Origin: Rhodoplanes sp963724735 | GTDB lineage: Bacteria > Pseudomonadota > Alphaproteobacteria > Rhizobiales > Xanthobacteraceae | DNA: 64,000 nucleotides | NCBI GenBank assembly: GCA_963724735.1 | Contig: CAVRVX010000005.1 | Span: 51,539 to 115,538 of the forward strand | Direction: 5' to 3' | Part shown: positions 49,102 through 57,062 of the stretch, piece by piece | How positions within the stretch are numbered: position 1 is the first letter of the stretch | How the letters are laid out: each line of letters starts with the position of its first letter | Program-made: the position numbers and the translations under genes | Notes under the pieces: generated by a model | What the model saw: the letters and a program-made list of their open reading frames with translations, nothing else | The model's database searches: none | What the model was told of the DNA's origin: nothing

Positions 49102-49470
49102 ATGTTGTTCGTTTTTGCCCCACTTTTGGTTGGCTCGCATTTGCTGGCCGTAGCGGATTTGGTGCCTGCTTTCGATATTAAGAAAATCTGTCAGGGGAGT
49201 GCGATTGCAGCCGCATTCGCGGGTCGAGACGCAAAGAGCTGCATCGAAAGCGAGGAAGCAACACGCGAACAACTGAAGAAAATCTGGGGAGAGTTTTCCA
49301 TGAAGGACAAGGTGGGGTGTGTTGTCACGGCCAAGATTGGCGGCAGTCCCAGCTATGCCGAACTCATCACTTGTCTCGAAATGGTCCGAGACCTGGATAA
49401 GATCCACGCGACCTCCTCCGATAAGCCAGAAGGGGACGGAGCAACTGGATCACGTCGCAAGACGCGGTAG
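49102..49470 (+). CDS. small exported conserved hypothetical protein
   Basis: 122 residues with an N-terminal hydrophobic export segment (LFVFAPLLVGSHLLAVADLV). The mature part (FDIKKICQGSAIAAAFAGRDAKSCIESEEATREQLKKIW, then CVVTAKIGGSPSYAELITCLEM) has four cysteines in a pattern I recall from Bradyrhizobium periplasmic proteins of unknown role. The four Cys probably form two disulfides. It stands alone upstream of a zinc-ribbon gene 12 bp away. Confidence 0.7.
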   Translation: MLFVFAPLLVGSHLLAVADLVPAFDIKKICQGSAIAAAFAGRDAKSCIESEEATREQLKKIWGEFSMKDKVGCVVTAKIGGSPSYAELITCLEMVRDLDKIHATSSDKPEGDGATGSRRKTR

Positions 49471-49482
49471 CGGGCAATCGGC

Positions 49483-49719
49483 GTGCGCTCGCTCGCGGTC
49501 ACATGCGAACTGTGCCGCCATGAGGCCGTGCTGTCGGCCGGTGGCTGGGCCGATGCGGTCTTGGTTCGAGCCTTCCGGCCCCGAATGGTCTGCACCCGGT
49601 GCGGGATTGTCGGCGCGGACGCCCGGCCGAACTGGCGGGAGATGAAAGCGAGCGGAAATTGGCGAACCAAGCCCGGCGTCACCACACTGCTCCGACCTTG
49701 CCGGACAAGCTCAGGGTAG
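49483..49719 (+). CDS. small zinc-ribbon-like protein
   Basis: 78 residues starting at GTG. Two CxxC knuckles, CELC and CTRC, are 33 residues apart, with a conserved tail GIVGADARPNWREMKASGNW. This resembles a small rhizobial family whose members pair CxxC knuckles with an ADARPNW tail. Relics of the same tail occur at 52345-52389 and 53110-53170. Function unknown; a nucleic-acid or protein interaction module is a reasonable guess. Confidence 0.65.
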   Translation: MRSLAVTCELCRHEAVLSAGGWADAVLVRAFRPRMVCTRCGIVGADARPNWREMKASGNWRTKPGVTTLLRPCRTSSG

Positions 49720-49990
49720 CCACCTGTAACTTGCGAGGTAGCGCTGATCCCCACGCCCCCCTGTCGAGGGTGAGCGCCTGCTTCGCAGGCCCCGGTTGAT
49801 GCACTCGGCCGGGGCCTCGGGTGAGAAATCCATGCGAAGCCTCAGCACCGCCATGCCGTGCCCGCTCACGCCGACCCGCGGATAACCATTCGCCCCGCCA
49901 AGGCGCATCAGCGGCAGGCGGGTCATTCCCCTCGCTCGTCTGATGATTCCCCGCAACAATACGAGCCGTTCGCATCACGCCTAGCGTCCT

Positions 49991-51158
49991 ATGTTATACC
50001 AGCCTTCAGAAGGATTGACCGATAATGGCCCAGTCGCGCTCCGTTGAGTGATGCGGCCGGTTTCGGCGAGAAGTTTTCGCCAGGCGTCCTGGCAGGCGTC
50101 GAGGACAGCTTCGTAGCTGGCGAAGACTTAGTTGCAGAGATAGGTCTGGCGCAAGTACTGCCAGATGTTTTCGGCTGCATTCAATTCGGGGGAGGCGGGC
50201 GGCAGCGGCGCGAGAGTGATGTTTCCGGGCGGCTTGAGCTTGCGGGTGGTGTGCCATCCGGCCTTGTCGAGCAGGAGCAGCGCGTGTGCGCCGGGCGCGA
50301 CGGCGGGGCTGATCGCGTCGAGATGCGCCTGCATGGCCTCGGTGTCGGCTTGCGGCATGATGAGGGCGACGCCGGCGTCGCGACTGGACAGACGGCGCGG
50401 AACACATAGGCGTTCTCGTAGCGCTGATCCTTGGGCTGGCGCGGCCGCGATCCGGTTTTGGCCCATTGGTAGACGAGACTGTTCTTCTGGCCGACCCGCA
50501 TCTCGTCCTGGAACCACACCTCGATGGGCGTCCCCGGCGCGAGCGCGCTTACGATCTGGGCGACCTTCTCCGGAAAGTTTTTTTGAATGTCTCGATCGCC
50601 TCGGGATCCTGCGCCGGATGGCGCGGCCGGGCGCTGATGTGCGAGAAGCCGAGCTGCTTGAGAACGCGGCCAGGCTCGCTTCCGACGGGCCAACCCCGTA
50701 GCGATCCCGGACAACGCGTTTCAGGTCGACGCAGCGCCAGCGCACGACTCCGTCGTTTCCGGGTCGGGACCCGCCTCGACGAGCCCCTTCAATAATTCCT
50801 TCTGCTTGTCCGACAGTCGCGGGGGCCGCCCCGGCGGCTTGATGTCGATCAGCCCGTCAGGACCGTGTTGGTTGAAGCGATGTGCCCGGTCCCGGAGCGT
50901 CTGCCGGTCCATGCCGCCGATCCGCGCCGCCTCGGTGCGGTTCATCCCGTCGAGAACAGACGCAAGGCCAGCAACCGATGAGCCTGCGCCGCGTCTTTCG
51001 CCCGCGCCGCAAAGCGGCGAAGATCGTCCGCCCCAGCTTCCTGCCGTAGGTGAACCGCTGCGCCCATCTCAACCTCCCGAATTAATCCGATCGGCATAAA
51101 TGAATTACACCGGCGGCGTTAATGGGAGCGCGATAAAGTACTTCCGAAGGCTGGTATT
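49991..51158 (-). mobile_element. decayed IS630-family element
   Basis: Inverted ends are visible: TATACCAGCCTTCAGAAG at about 49995-50012, and the complement of TACCAGCCTTCGGAAG at 51143-51158. The transposase inside is broken (separate entry). IS481 is inserted 2 bp beyond the right end. Confidence 0.65.
50020..51072 (-). pseudogene. IS630-family transposase, frameshifts and a nonsense codon
   Basis: The minus strand gives, in changing frames: MNRTEAARIGGMDRQTLRDRAHRFNQHGPDGL, RWRCVDLKRVVRDRYGVGPSEAS, then QKNFPEKVAQIVSALAPGTPIEVWFQDEMRVGQKNSLVYQWAKTGSRP, and DAGVALIMPQADTEAMQAHLDAI with ALLLLDKAGWH and LNAAENIWQYLRQTYLCN, a TAA at 50128-50130, then VFASYEAVLDACQDAWRKLLAE. One change is at an A7 run (about 50579-50585) at the same protein position as in the 32.5-kb copy. 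The other shifts and the stop are damage. Confidence 0.75.
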
Positions 51159-51159
51159 A

Positions 51160-52203
51160 GCTAGCTGTGGAGCCTCAACAGGTTGTTTCCGGTCAGGCCG
51201 AGTTGGCTGATTGGCGGCTTGGATCCGATACTGCCATGAGGTCTGTGCCAGTTGTAGCGGTGGAGCCATCTCGGGAGCTCGGCGGTGCGTTCGTCTGAAG
51301 TGTTGTAGGCGCGGGCATAAGCCCATTCGCGCAAGCTTGTCTGGATGAAACGTTCAGCTTTGCCATTGGTCTTTGGCGTGTAGGGCTTGGTGAAGATGTG
51401 CTTGAGGCCGAGCCGTTTGCAAGCTTTGCCGAAGGCTTTAGAGCGATAGCACGAGCCGTTGTCGGTCATGACGCGTTCGACCTTCACGCCCAGGCTCTCA
51501 TAGTAAGCGACGGCGGCTTTGAGGAAGACAATGGCGCTTTCCTTCCTCTCGTCCTTCATCACACGACTGAAGGCGATGCGCGAAGCATCGTCGATGCAGA
51601 CATGGACGAACTCCCATCCGATGCCGAGATGACGATTGACCACGCCGGTTTGTCGTCCGGTGATGCGATGTCCGATGGAGCCGATTTTGCCGAGCTTTTT
51701 GATATCGAGATGGATGAGTTCGCCCGGCCGCTCGCGTTCATAGCGGCGAACTGGTTCCGGCTCCAAGGCGCTCAATTTGTGCAGGCCCAGCCGGCGGAGA
51801 ACACGACTGACGGTAGCGGACGAGACGCCAGTTTCGGCGGCAATCTGCTTGCCCGTCCAGCGCTGCCGACGCAGCCGCTCAATCTTCTCGATAACAGGCT
51901 GAGGTGTCGGTCGGCGCAGCCGATGTGGCCGGGAGGAGCGATCCTGCAACCCTGCCAAGCCTTCTCGGCGATGGCGATCGACCCATTTGCGAACCGTGCG
52001 CGGGCAGACGCCTACGGCTTCGCTAACGGCCTTCGGCGTCTGCCCGCTTGCAACCAATTCCACGATCCGCTCTCGACCGCGCGGCGTCAGCCGGGCATTC
52101 TTATGCACGTTCATCCGGTCCTCCGGGATTGCTGAGGCTTCGACACCTTCAGCTTCTCCCGGCCAGGGCCGGATGGACAACCTATGGAAAGCTCACAGCT
52201 AGC
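51160..52203 (-). mobile_element. IS481-family insertion sequence with 6-bp target duplication GCTAGC
   Basis: The element occupies about 51166-52197. GCTAGC is present on both sides (51160-51165 and 52198-52203), fitting the NCTAGN target known for IS481. The inner ends are related (TGTGGAGCC...CAGGTTGT against TGTGAGCTTTCCATAGGTTGT). The transposase stop codon TAG is formed by the left target copy. Confidence 0.85.
51161..52114 (-). CDS. IS481-family transposase
   Basis: 317 residues, the standard length, with the start at 52114. An N-terminal helix-turn-helix (ERIVELVASGQTPKAVSEAVGVCPRTVRKWVDRH) is followed by a second one (TGKQIAAETGVSSATVSRVLRRLGL). The DDE core has ELIHLDIKKLGKI (Asp), VMTDNGSCYRSKAF (Asp) and TPKTNGKAERFIQTSLREWAY (Glu). 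No lesions; presumably active. The last codon and stop (AGC TAG) run into the duplicated target site. Confidence 0.94.
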   Translation of the reverse strand: MNVHKNARLTPRGRERIVELVASGQTPKAVSEAVGVCPRTVRKWVDRHRREGLAGLQDRSSRPHRLRRPTPQPVIEKIERLRRQRWTGKQIAAETGVSSATVSRVLRRLGLHKLSALEPEPVRRYERERPGELIHLDIKKLGKIGSIGHRITGRQTGVVNRHLGIGWEFVHVCIDDASRIAFSRVMKDERKESAIVFLKAAVAYYESLGVKVERVMTDNGSCYRSKAFGKACKRLGLKHIFTKPYTPKTNGKAERFIQTSLREWAYARAYNTSDERTAELPRWLHRYNWHRPHGSIGSKPPISQLGLTGNNLLRLHS

Positions 52204-52230
52204 GAACGGTCATCAGAAGTGAGTTCTGCC

Positions 52231-52389
52231 ATGTTGTGGATAGGCGGTTCCCTTGCCACCCAGACCGCCAACAAGGCCCTGACTTTCAACGCCAAGCGGG
52301 GCCTTTTTTTCAGTCCACTTCGAGATCCGGACACCGTCGGCGCCGACGCCAAGCCGGACTGGCGCGAGTTTAGGGCACAGGGGAAATGA
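52231..52389 (+). pseudogene. relic of a zinc-ribbon protein tail
   Basis: The frame ends DTVGADAKPDWREFRAQGK and a stop, matching the tail GIVGADARPNWREMKASG of the gene at 49483-49719. The cysteine knuckles are absent; upstream lies an unrelated 30-codon stretch overlapping a terminator-like hairpin. Confidence 0.4.
52272..52311 (+). terminator. Rho-independent terminator-like hairpin
   Basis: AAGGCCC (52273-52279), a loop of about 20 bases, then GGGGCC followed by seven T (52298-52310). No intact gene ends just upstream, so it probably belonged to a gene lost from this site. Confidence 0.5.
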
Positions 52390-52826
52390 GCAAAGTCACC
52401 GTCGCGTGCTTCCCACATTGAGTGCCCTCACGAGCGATTGCACCACGCACGCCAGGCACACACAGCGGACAGATGGCGTTAGAACTCGCATTCAACGTCA
52501 TGGCTTGAGCCCGCTACCGAGGCGTATTCTTGCGCGCGCCAAAAATCCCGTACATCTCCGTGAGGAGACCATAGCGTGCGCAAATGTTCGCCATAGGTGT
52601 GCGACCAGAGGCGTCGATCGAACCATGTCAGGTAAATCGCGAAGCACACGTAAGTCTCCCCGCTTCTGAACCGTTCGCGCTCCGCTTAGCGCCTCGGTAT
52701 CGTCTCCGCAATTCCGCGGAGAGAGATGTGGGGAGTTTTTTTAACGCTTGAGAAGCCTGAATGAACTATAGCTCCGCCAGATCGGAACTTGAGTTCAGTT
52801 TCCGCTGGTCAACAAGCCCAGAAGCA
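52390..52826. other. 437-bp gap without a supported gene
   Basis: No domain-like reading in any frame; composition is variable. The stretch 52725-52745 (GGGGAGTTTTTTTAACGC) is T-rich but has no clear stem. Confidence 0.4.
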
Positions 52827-52907
52827 TCACGAAGTCGTCTTGCAGGTGTCGGCAAGCGCGGGTCCGACCGCGAGCAGGATTGCAGCAACGAGCAGGAAGA
52901 GCTTCAT
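52827..52907 (-). CDS. 26-residue signal-peptide-like small protein
   Basis: An ATG at 52907 with a strong ribosome site (TAGGAGGCCACC before it) encodes MKLFLLVAAILLAVGPALA followed by DTCKTTS and a TGA. This is a complete-looking signal peptide with only seven mature residues, including one Cys. Either it is a genuine very short secreted peptide or the start of a gene that lost its body. The good start site favours expression. Confidence 0.4.
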   Translation of the reverse strand: MKLFLLVAAILLAVGPALADTCKTTS

Positions 52908-52944
52908 TGGTGGCCTCCTATCTCGATTGTTCCGCGAGGACAGC

Positions 52945-53112
52945 ATGCCCGAGTTCGAACGCAAGCGCGACCGGATGATCGAGCACCTGGAAGCGGCGCT
53001 TGTCCTGGCTGACGAGCTGAAGGACGGCGCGACCGGCCTCCTGATTGAGACCGCGCTGGATCAAGCGCGCGCCGATCGGGTTGCGAGGGGCAGAGAGGGC
53101 CGGCCACAGTAG
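52945..53112 (+). CDS. small conserved helical protein
   Basis: 55 residues: MPEFERKRDRMIEHLEAALVLADELKDGATGLLIETALDQARADRVARG and a few more. GAGGAC precedes the ATG. The helical HLEAAL-LADEL-IETALDQAR pattern is a familiar short rhizobial protein type. A decayed copy lies at 54205-54354. Function unknown. Confidence 0.55.
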   Translation: MPEFERKRDRMIEHLEAALVLADELKDGATGLLIETALDQARADRVARGREGRPQ

Positions 53113-53198
53113 ACCGAGCTGGCGGGAGATGAAGGCGAGCGGGAATTGGCGAAGCGGGTCTCTCGCCAACTCATAGCGGGCGCGGGCGCGGAGAGCCG

Positions 53199-53405
53199 TT
53201 AGCCGGCGATTACCCTTTGGTAACGCATTGCAGCCTCCGCCCCCAGGTCCCAAGCTAGAGCGGAGATGCTGTCAGCGGTGTGCGGATTGTCGAAGCTGCC
53301 GGACTGGTAGGCCGAGAACCCTCGGTCGAATTCCTCGTGCGTGTCGTAGGGGCGATATTGCTGCTTGATGAAATCGAAAATGAGCCTCGGGTTGATCTGG
53401 CCCAT
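53199..53405 (-). CDS. small conserved hypothetical protein
   Basis: 68 residues from the ATG at 53405, with GGAGGG upstream: GQINPRLIFDFIKQQYRPYDTHEEFDRGFSAYQSGSF, then HTADSISALAWDLGAEAAMRYQRVIAG. The aromatic-rich, acidic composition and clean ribosome site support a real gene. No known domain. The open frame continues upstream but without a start signal. Confidence 0.6.
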   Translation of the reverse strand: MGQINPRLIFDFIKQQYRPYDTHEEFDRGFSAYQSGSFDNPHTADSISALAWDLGAEAAMRYQRVIAG

Positions 53406-53616
53406 ACCGTTCCCTCCAATCTCACATACCGCACCGCACACCCAGGCCATCAATGAGGCAAAACTGGGGAAAATTCCGTACCGCACAAAAACGCTTTGCT
53501 TTGCAACCAGCGACACGGAACACAGAAGGCTTGGATCACCGAAGCCGCGAAATTGCCCCACAATTTGGTCATCTCTCTTGGCGGCGATGTTAGTTCTCAC
53601 GGGGGATAGGCGGACC

Positions 53617-53940
53617 ATGAAATCAACATTCCTGACCTGTGTGGCGCTGATCACGATCGGATGCGGTTCGGCTTGGGCGCAGGCCCCCGGTTCCTCGACG
53701 GGAGCCGGCATCGATGCGCGAGAGGCCAATCAACAGCGGCGGATTGAGCAGGGCATCCAATCGGGAACGCTCACGCCCGCTGAGACGAAGCGGCTCGAAC
53801 GCCGTGAAATGTCGATTGAGCGGCAGGAACAGCGCATGCGCGCCCGCGATGGAGGCGAGCTAACGAAGCATGACCGCGCGGTGCTCAACCGTCGTCTCGA
53901 TAATACAAGCCGAGCGATATACCGGAACAAACATAACTGA
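53617..53940 (+). CDS. small exported protein, highly charged
   Basis: 107 residues with a signal peptide (KSTFLTCVALITIGCGSAWAQ). The mature part is almost entirely polar: REANQQRRIEQGIQSGTLTPAETKRLERREMSIERQEQRMRARDGGELTKHDRAVLNRRLDNTSRAIYRNKHN. The GTLTPAETKRLE...GELTKHDRAVLNRRLD layout looks like two EF-hand-like or short helical repeats. This type is common in rhizobia and of unknown function. Confidence 0.7.
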   Translation: MKSTFLTCVALITIGCGSAWAQAPGSSTGAGIDAREANQQRRIEQGIQSGTLTPAETKRLERREMSIERQEQRMRARDGGELTKHDRAVLNRRLDNTSRAIYRNKHN

Positions 53941-53970
53941 GCGACTTGGGGTGACCCGCGCCGTGTCGAG

Positions 53971-54117
53971 TCACTTCCCTTGTGAAGCTAAGCCCACATC
54001 TACTCCGTGAGGCGCTTCCCGGGCCTGAAGCGTGGGCTGCGTGATAAACCACGCGGCCGTCACGCCACCAGTGATCACCGACACCACAAACAACACGACC
54101 AGCACGATATCGCGCAT
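53971..54117 (-). CDS. 48-residue single-pass membrane protein
   Basis: ATG at 54117, with GCGGAGGGG seven bases upstream. The protein MRDIVLVVLFVVSVITGGV continues TAAWFITQPTLQAREAPHGVDVGLASQGK: one membrane helix and a short polar tail. The strong ribosome site and the clean helix make this a credible small gene that length filters would miss. No family assigned. Confidence 0.55.
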   Translation of the reverse strand: MRDIVLVVLFVVSVITGGVTAAWFITQPTLQAREAPHGVDVGLASQGK

Positions 54118-54204
54118 TGAAAAACCCCTCCGCTTCAATCGAGGCGGCGTTATCGCGCGACGGAGCTGCGGTCTTCTGTGAGCGCAATCACATTGGCGAA
54201 CCCG

Positions 54205-54354
54205 GACGCGATCAAGGGCGCGCGCACCTAGAACAGGGGGCTCGCTCTGGCCGACGAACTCAAGGACACCGTGACCGGGTTTATCATCGAACGTGCGCTG
54301 GACGAAGCGCGGGCGGCGATCGTGCCTTCACTGCCGGGTGCAAAATTGCGGTAG
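54205..54354 (+). pseudogene. decayed paralogue of the 55-residue helical protein
   Basis: The reading LALADELKDTVTGFIIERALDEARAAIVPSLPGAKLR and a stop matches the gene at 52945-53112. The N-terminal part is out of frame (HLEQ, then shift), so no product of normal form can be made. Confidence 0.5.
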
Positions 54355-54394
54355 GTGGATGTTCCTCAGCTTTCATTGCTTCACGACGTACATC

Positions 54395-54669
54395 AAAGTG
54401 GCTTTCTTCCGCGCCGCGTCGCTGCGGCCTGTCCCGCTCGGCGAATAGACATGCGCGCTACCTCGATATCTACGAGGATGACCAGTTCAATGAAGCTCAG
54501 CTCGCCGCTTGGGTGAAGCAAGCAAGCCTTTCCCGGGCGAACGGTGAGCCGGCCGCGCGACTGGCCTTGCTCGTCGTTTCACCTCTATGTCAGGCGCGGT
54601 CTCCTGCCAGCCGACTGGGCGGGCGATGTCGACGAACCCACGATGGACTTCGGCGAGCGGAGGGATTGA
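54395..54669 (+). pseudogene. chimeric relic: DUF1801-like tail joined to a RAYT transposase C-terminus
   Basis: AFFRAASLRPVPLGE (then a stop) and, in another frame, RYLDIYEDDQFNEAQLAAWVKQAS are the end of a DUF1801-type protein. They run into VSRPRDWPCSSFHLYVRRGLLPADWAGDV and DEPTMDFGERRD, the C-terminus of a REP-associated tyrosine transposase (the DWPxSSFHxYVRxGLLPxDW block). A shorter RAYT relic with the same ending lies at 59225-59280. Confidence 0.5.
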
Positions 54670-55156
54670 CCCTGGATTTTGCTTCGCTGCATCCGGGGTA
54701 TGTGCTTCTTTGAGCGGTCTTTCCAGTGCAAATCAGCGCGCATGACCTCTCGGCCCCGAAAATTGTTGGTCTACCTCGACCAAAACTTCATAAGCGAGAT
54801 GGCCAAGCCAGCTCACGGTGGGGTTCGGCCTGACTTCCGAGAGCTCTACTCGGTTCTTCACGGAGGCTTCTGGAACGAGCAGCTTGTGGTCCTCAGGTCC
54901 AGTTTCCATGACGTGGAGACGAGCCTTGCCGGTCAACTGAAAGATGCGATCAGGGCGAGACGGAGCACGCTCGGTCACGTTGATCTGGCCAGCCAATGGG
55001 ACATCCGCGAGAGCCAGATTGTCGCCTCGCTGCACAAGTTCTTCGGCCGACCCGATGCCCGTCCGGTGATTTGCTACGACGACGCTTTCGAGGACGAACC
55101 GGATGCCCGCGTCGAGCATTTCGACATCAACGTCGACATGGATGGGATGCACGCTA

Positions 55157-56279
55157 TTAATCAGTCCATAAGTAGTTGCACATTTTTGTTGACAGGGCGA
55201 ATCTCGTCTGATTCTGAAGGGAGATGAAACCAGACGATGCTCGCAAGTTGGATCACACGACGCTGGAAGAGATGCGCATCCGCGCCGTGCGCAGCGTACA
55301 GGCTGGCGAAAGTCCCGAGGTTGTCGCACGATCCATGCGGATCAACCGCCGTACGATCTATGGCTGGCTGGCGCAGTATCGGCGAGGTGGCTGGGGAGCG
55401 CTGAAAGCCAAGCCGCTTTTGGGCAGGCCGCCCAAACTGGATGCGCGCGCCTTGCAATGGATTTACAACACCATCACGCAGAAGAACCCGTTGCAACTGA
55501 AGTTCGCCTTCGCGCTGTGGACGCGTGCCATGGTGGCAAAGCTGATCAAGGATAAGTTTGGGGTCGTGGTGAGCGCCAATTCGGTTGGTCGACTGCTGGC
55601 GCAACTTGGCATCACTTGCCAGAAGCCCTTGCACCGTGCGCAGGAGCGCGACGAGGCTGTGGTCGAGCAATGGCTCAGGAAGGACTACCCGAAGATCAAA
55701 GCCCTGGCGCAGCGAGAAAAGGCCGAGATCTTCTTTGGCGACGCCGCCCACATGCGCTCCGATCATCATGCCGGGCGCACGTGGGGTAAGAGGGGCGCAA
55801 CCCCCATCGTCGAAACCACGGGTGCGCGCCATCGCATGAGCCTGATCTCGGCGATTACCGCGCGCGGCCATATGCGGTTCATGATCAAAGAAAAGGGTGG
55901 GGTGAATGCAGCGGTCTTCATCGAGTTTCTCAAGCGCCTGATGGCCGGCGCCAAGCGCGCGATTTTCTTGATCGTCGATCGCGGCCCCGCCCACATTGCC
56001 AAGAAGACCAGAGCTTTTGTCGACAGCCAACACGGCAGACTGCGGCTGTTTTTTCTGCCGCCCTATTCGCCCGACCGCAATCCAGACGAACTGGTCTGGA
56101 AACACCTCAAGGCCGACACTGTTGGCCGCATGACAATTACCGACAAGGCCGATTTCAAAGTCAAGGTCCGCGCATCTATGCGCCAACTGCAAAACGACCC
56201 AGAAAAAATCCGGTCATTCTACCAAAAACCATCGCTCAAATATGCCGCCTGAGAGTGCATTTACTTATGGACCGATTAA
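55157..56279 (+). mobile_element. IS630-family element, copy 1 (1123 bp)
   Basis: Inverted ends TTAATCAGTCCATAAGTA (left) and the complement of TTAATCGGTCCATAAGTA (right), flanked by TA at 55155-55156 and 56280-56281, the expected TA duplication. Copy 2 at 59491-60613 has the same length, ends and orientation. Confidence 0.9.
55224..56252 (+). CDS. IS630-family transposase (copy 1)
   Basis: 342 residues in a single frame, unlike the two poly-A-split IS630 genes in this window. The N-terminal helix-turn-helix reads SVQAGESPEVVARSMRINRRTIYGWLAQY. The DDE core has EIFFGDAAHMRSDH (Asp), IFLIVDRGPAH (Asp) and PDRNPDELVWKHLK (Glu). It differs from copy 2 by two residues seen on reading (Ile/Met at residue 18 and Val/Leu near 115). 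Probably active. Confidence 0.94.
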   Translation: MKPDDARKLDHTTLEEMRIRAVRSVQAGESPEVVARSMRINRRTIYGWLAQYRRGGWGALKAKPLLGRPPKLDARALQWIYNTITQKNPLQLKFAFALWTRAMVAKLIKDKFGVVVSANSVGRLLAQLGITCQKPLHRAQERDEAVVEQWLRKDYPKIKALAQREKAEIFFGDAAHMRSDHHAGRTWGKRGATPIVETTGARHRMSLISAITARGHMRFMIKEKGGVNAAVFIEFLKRLMAGAKRAIFLIVDRGPAHIAKKTRAFVDSQHGRLRLFFLPPYSPDRNPDELVWKHLKADTVGRMTITDKADFKVKVRASMRQLQNDPEKIRSFYQKPSLKYAA

Positions 56280-57062
56280 TAACGCCAAGGAGCAGCGTCA
56301 GCGGCTTGCGGCCGAATTGGACACGGTACGCCAGCGCATCCCTGAGCATTCGATCTCATATGACCAACAATTCCGGATCGAGATGGATGCGAGCCGACAA
56401 GAAGCGTTGCGACCCTACTATTTCCACCACTACACGGCTGCAGCTGGTGTTACAGGCGAACAGTACGGGCAGTTCGTGGCGTCAAACGCGTTCGCAGAGG
56501 TGCCGATTGTTTGGCTCGAAGTTGCGCTCCTTACCCGGCTGATGACGGCGCATTCAACCCGCACGATCAAGCAAGGCGATGTGACCGACATTGACGCCAT
56601 GGCTACGTACCTGCCGTATTGCGACGTTTACGGCGCGGACCGCTTCATGGCCGAGGTAGCGAGGTCGCTGAAGGTGCCGGAGCGCTTCAACTGCCATCTG
56701 TTCGATAGTCGGAAGGACGGAGTTGTAAAGCTCATCGATCATCTTCGTAACGCGCTCGCGGGCATTACGCCCGTCAATGTGCCTGGACTGTCTATCTTCG
56801 TCGCGGCCACAAACGACATCAAGGAGAACTCGTTCTCGTTCTTCCGCAAGATAGGAAACCAGGCGAAGATGGCGGAGAACCGCTGCGGCGAGTGGATCGA
56901 GGTATTCGGCTTTGACGATGGAAGGATGCCCCGGTACGAGATGAGGCAGGCCCCAGGCGTGGCCACGCCCTTCTACGGCTTGCAGTATGTTCTCGTGATC
57001 AAATGCGGCGCATCCGACGGCACAGACGCGTTGGCCGAAGCCGCCAGCAAGGAATGGTCGCG

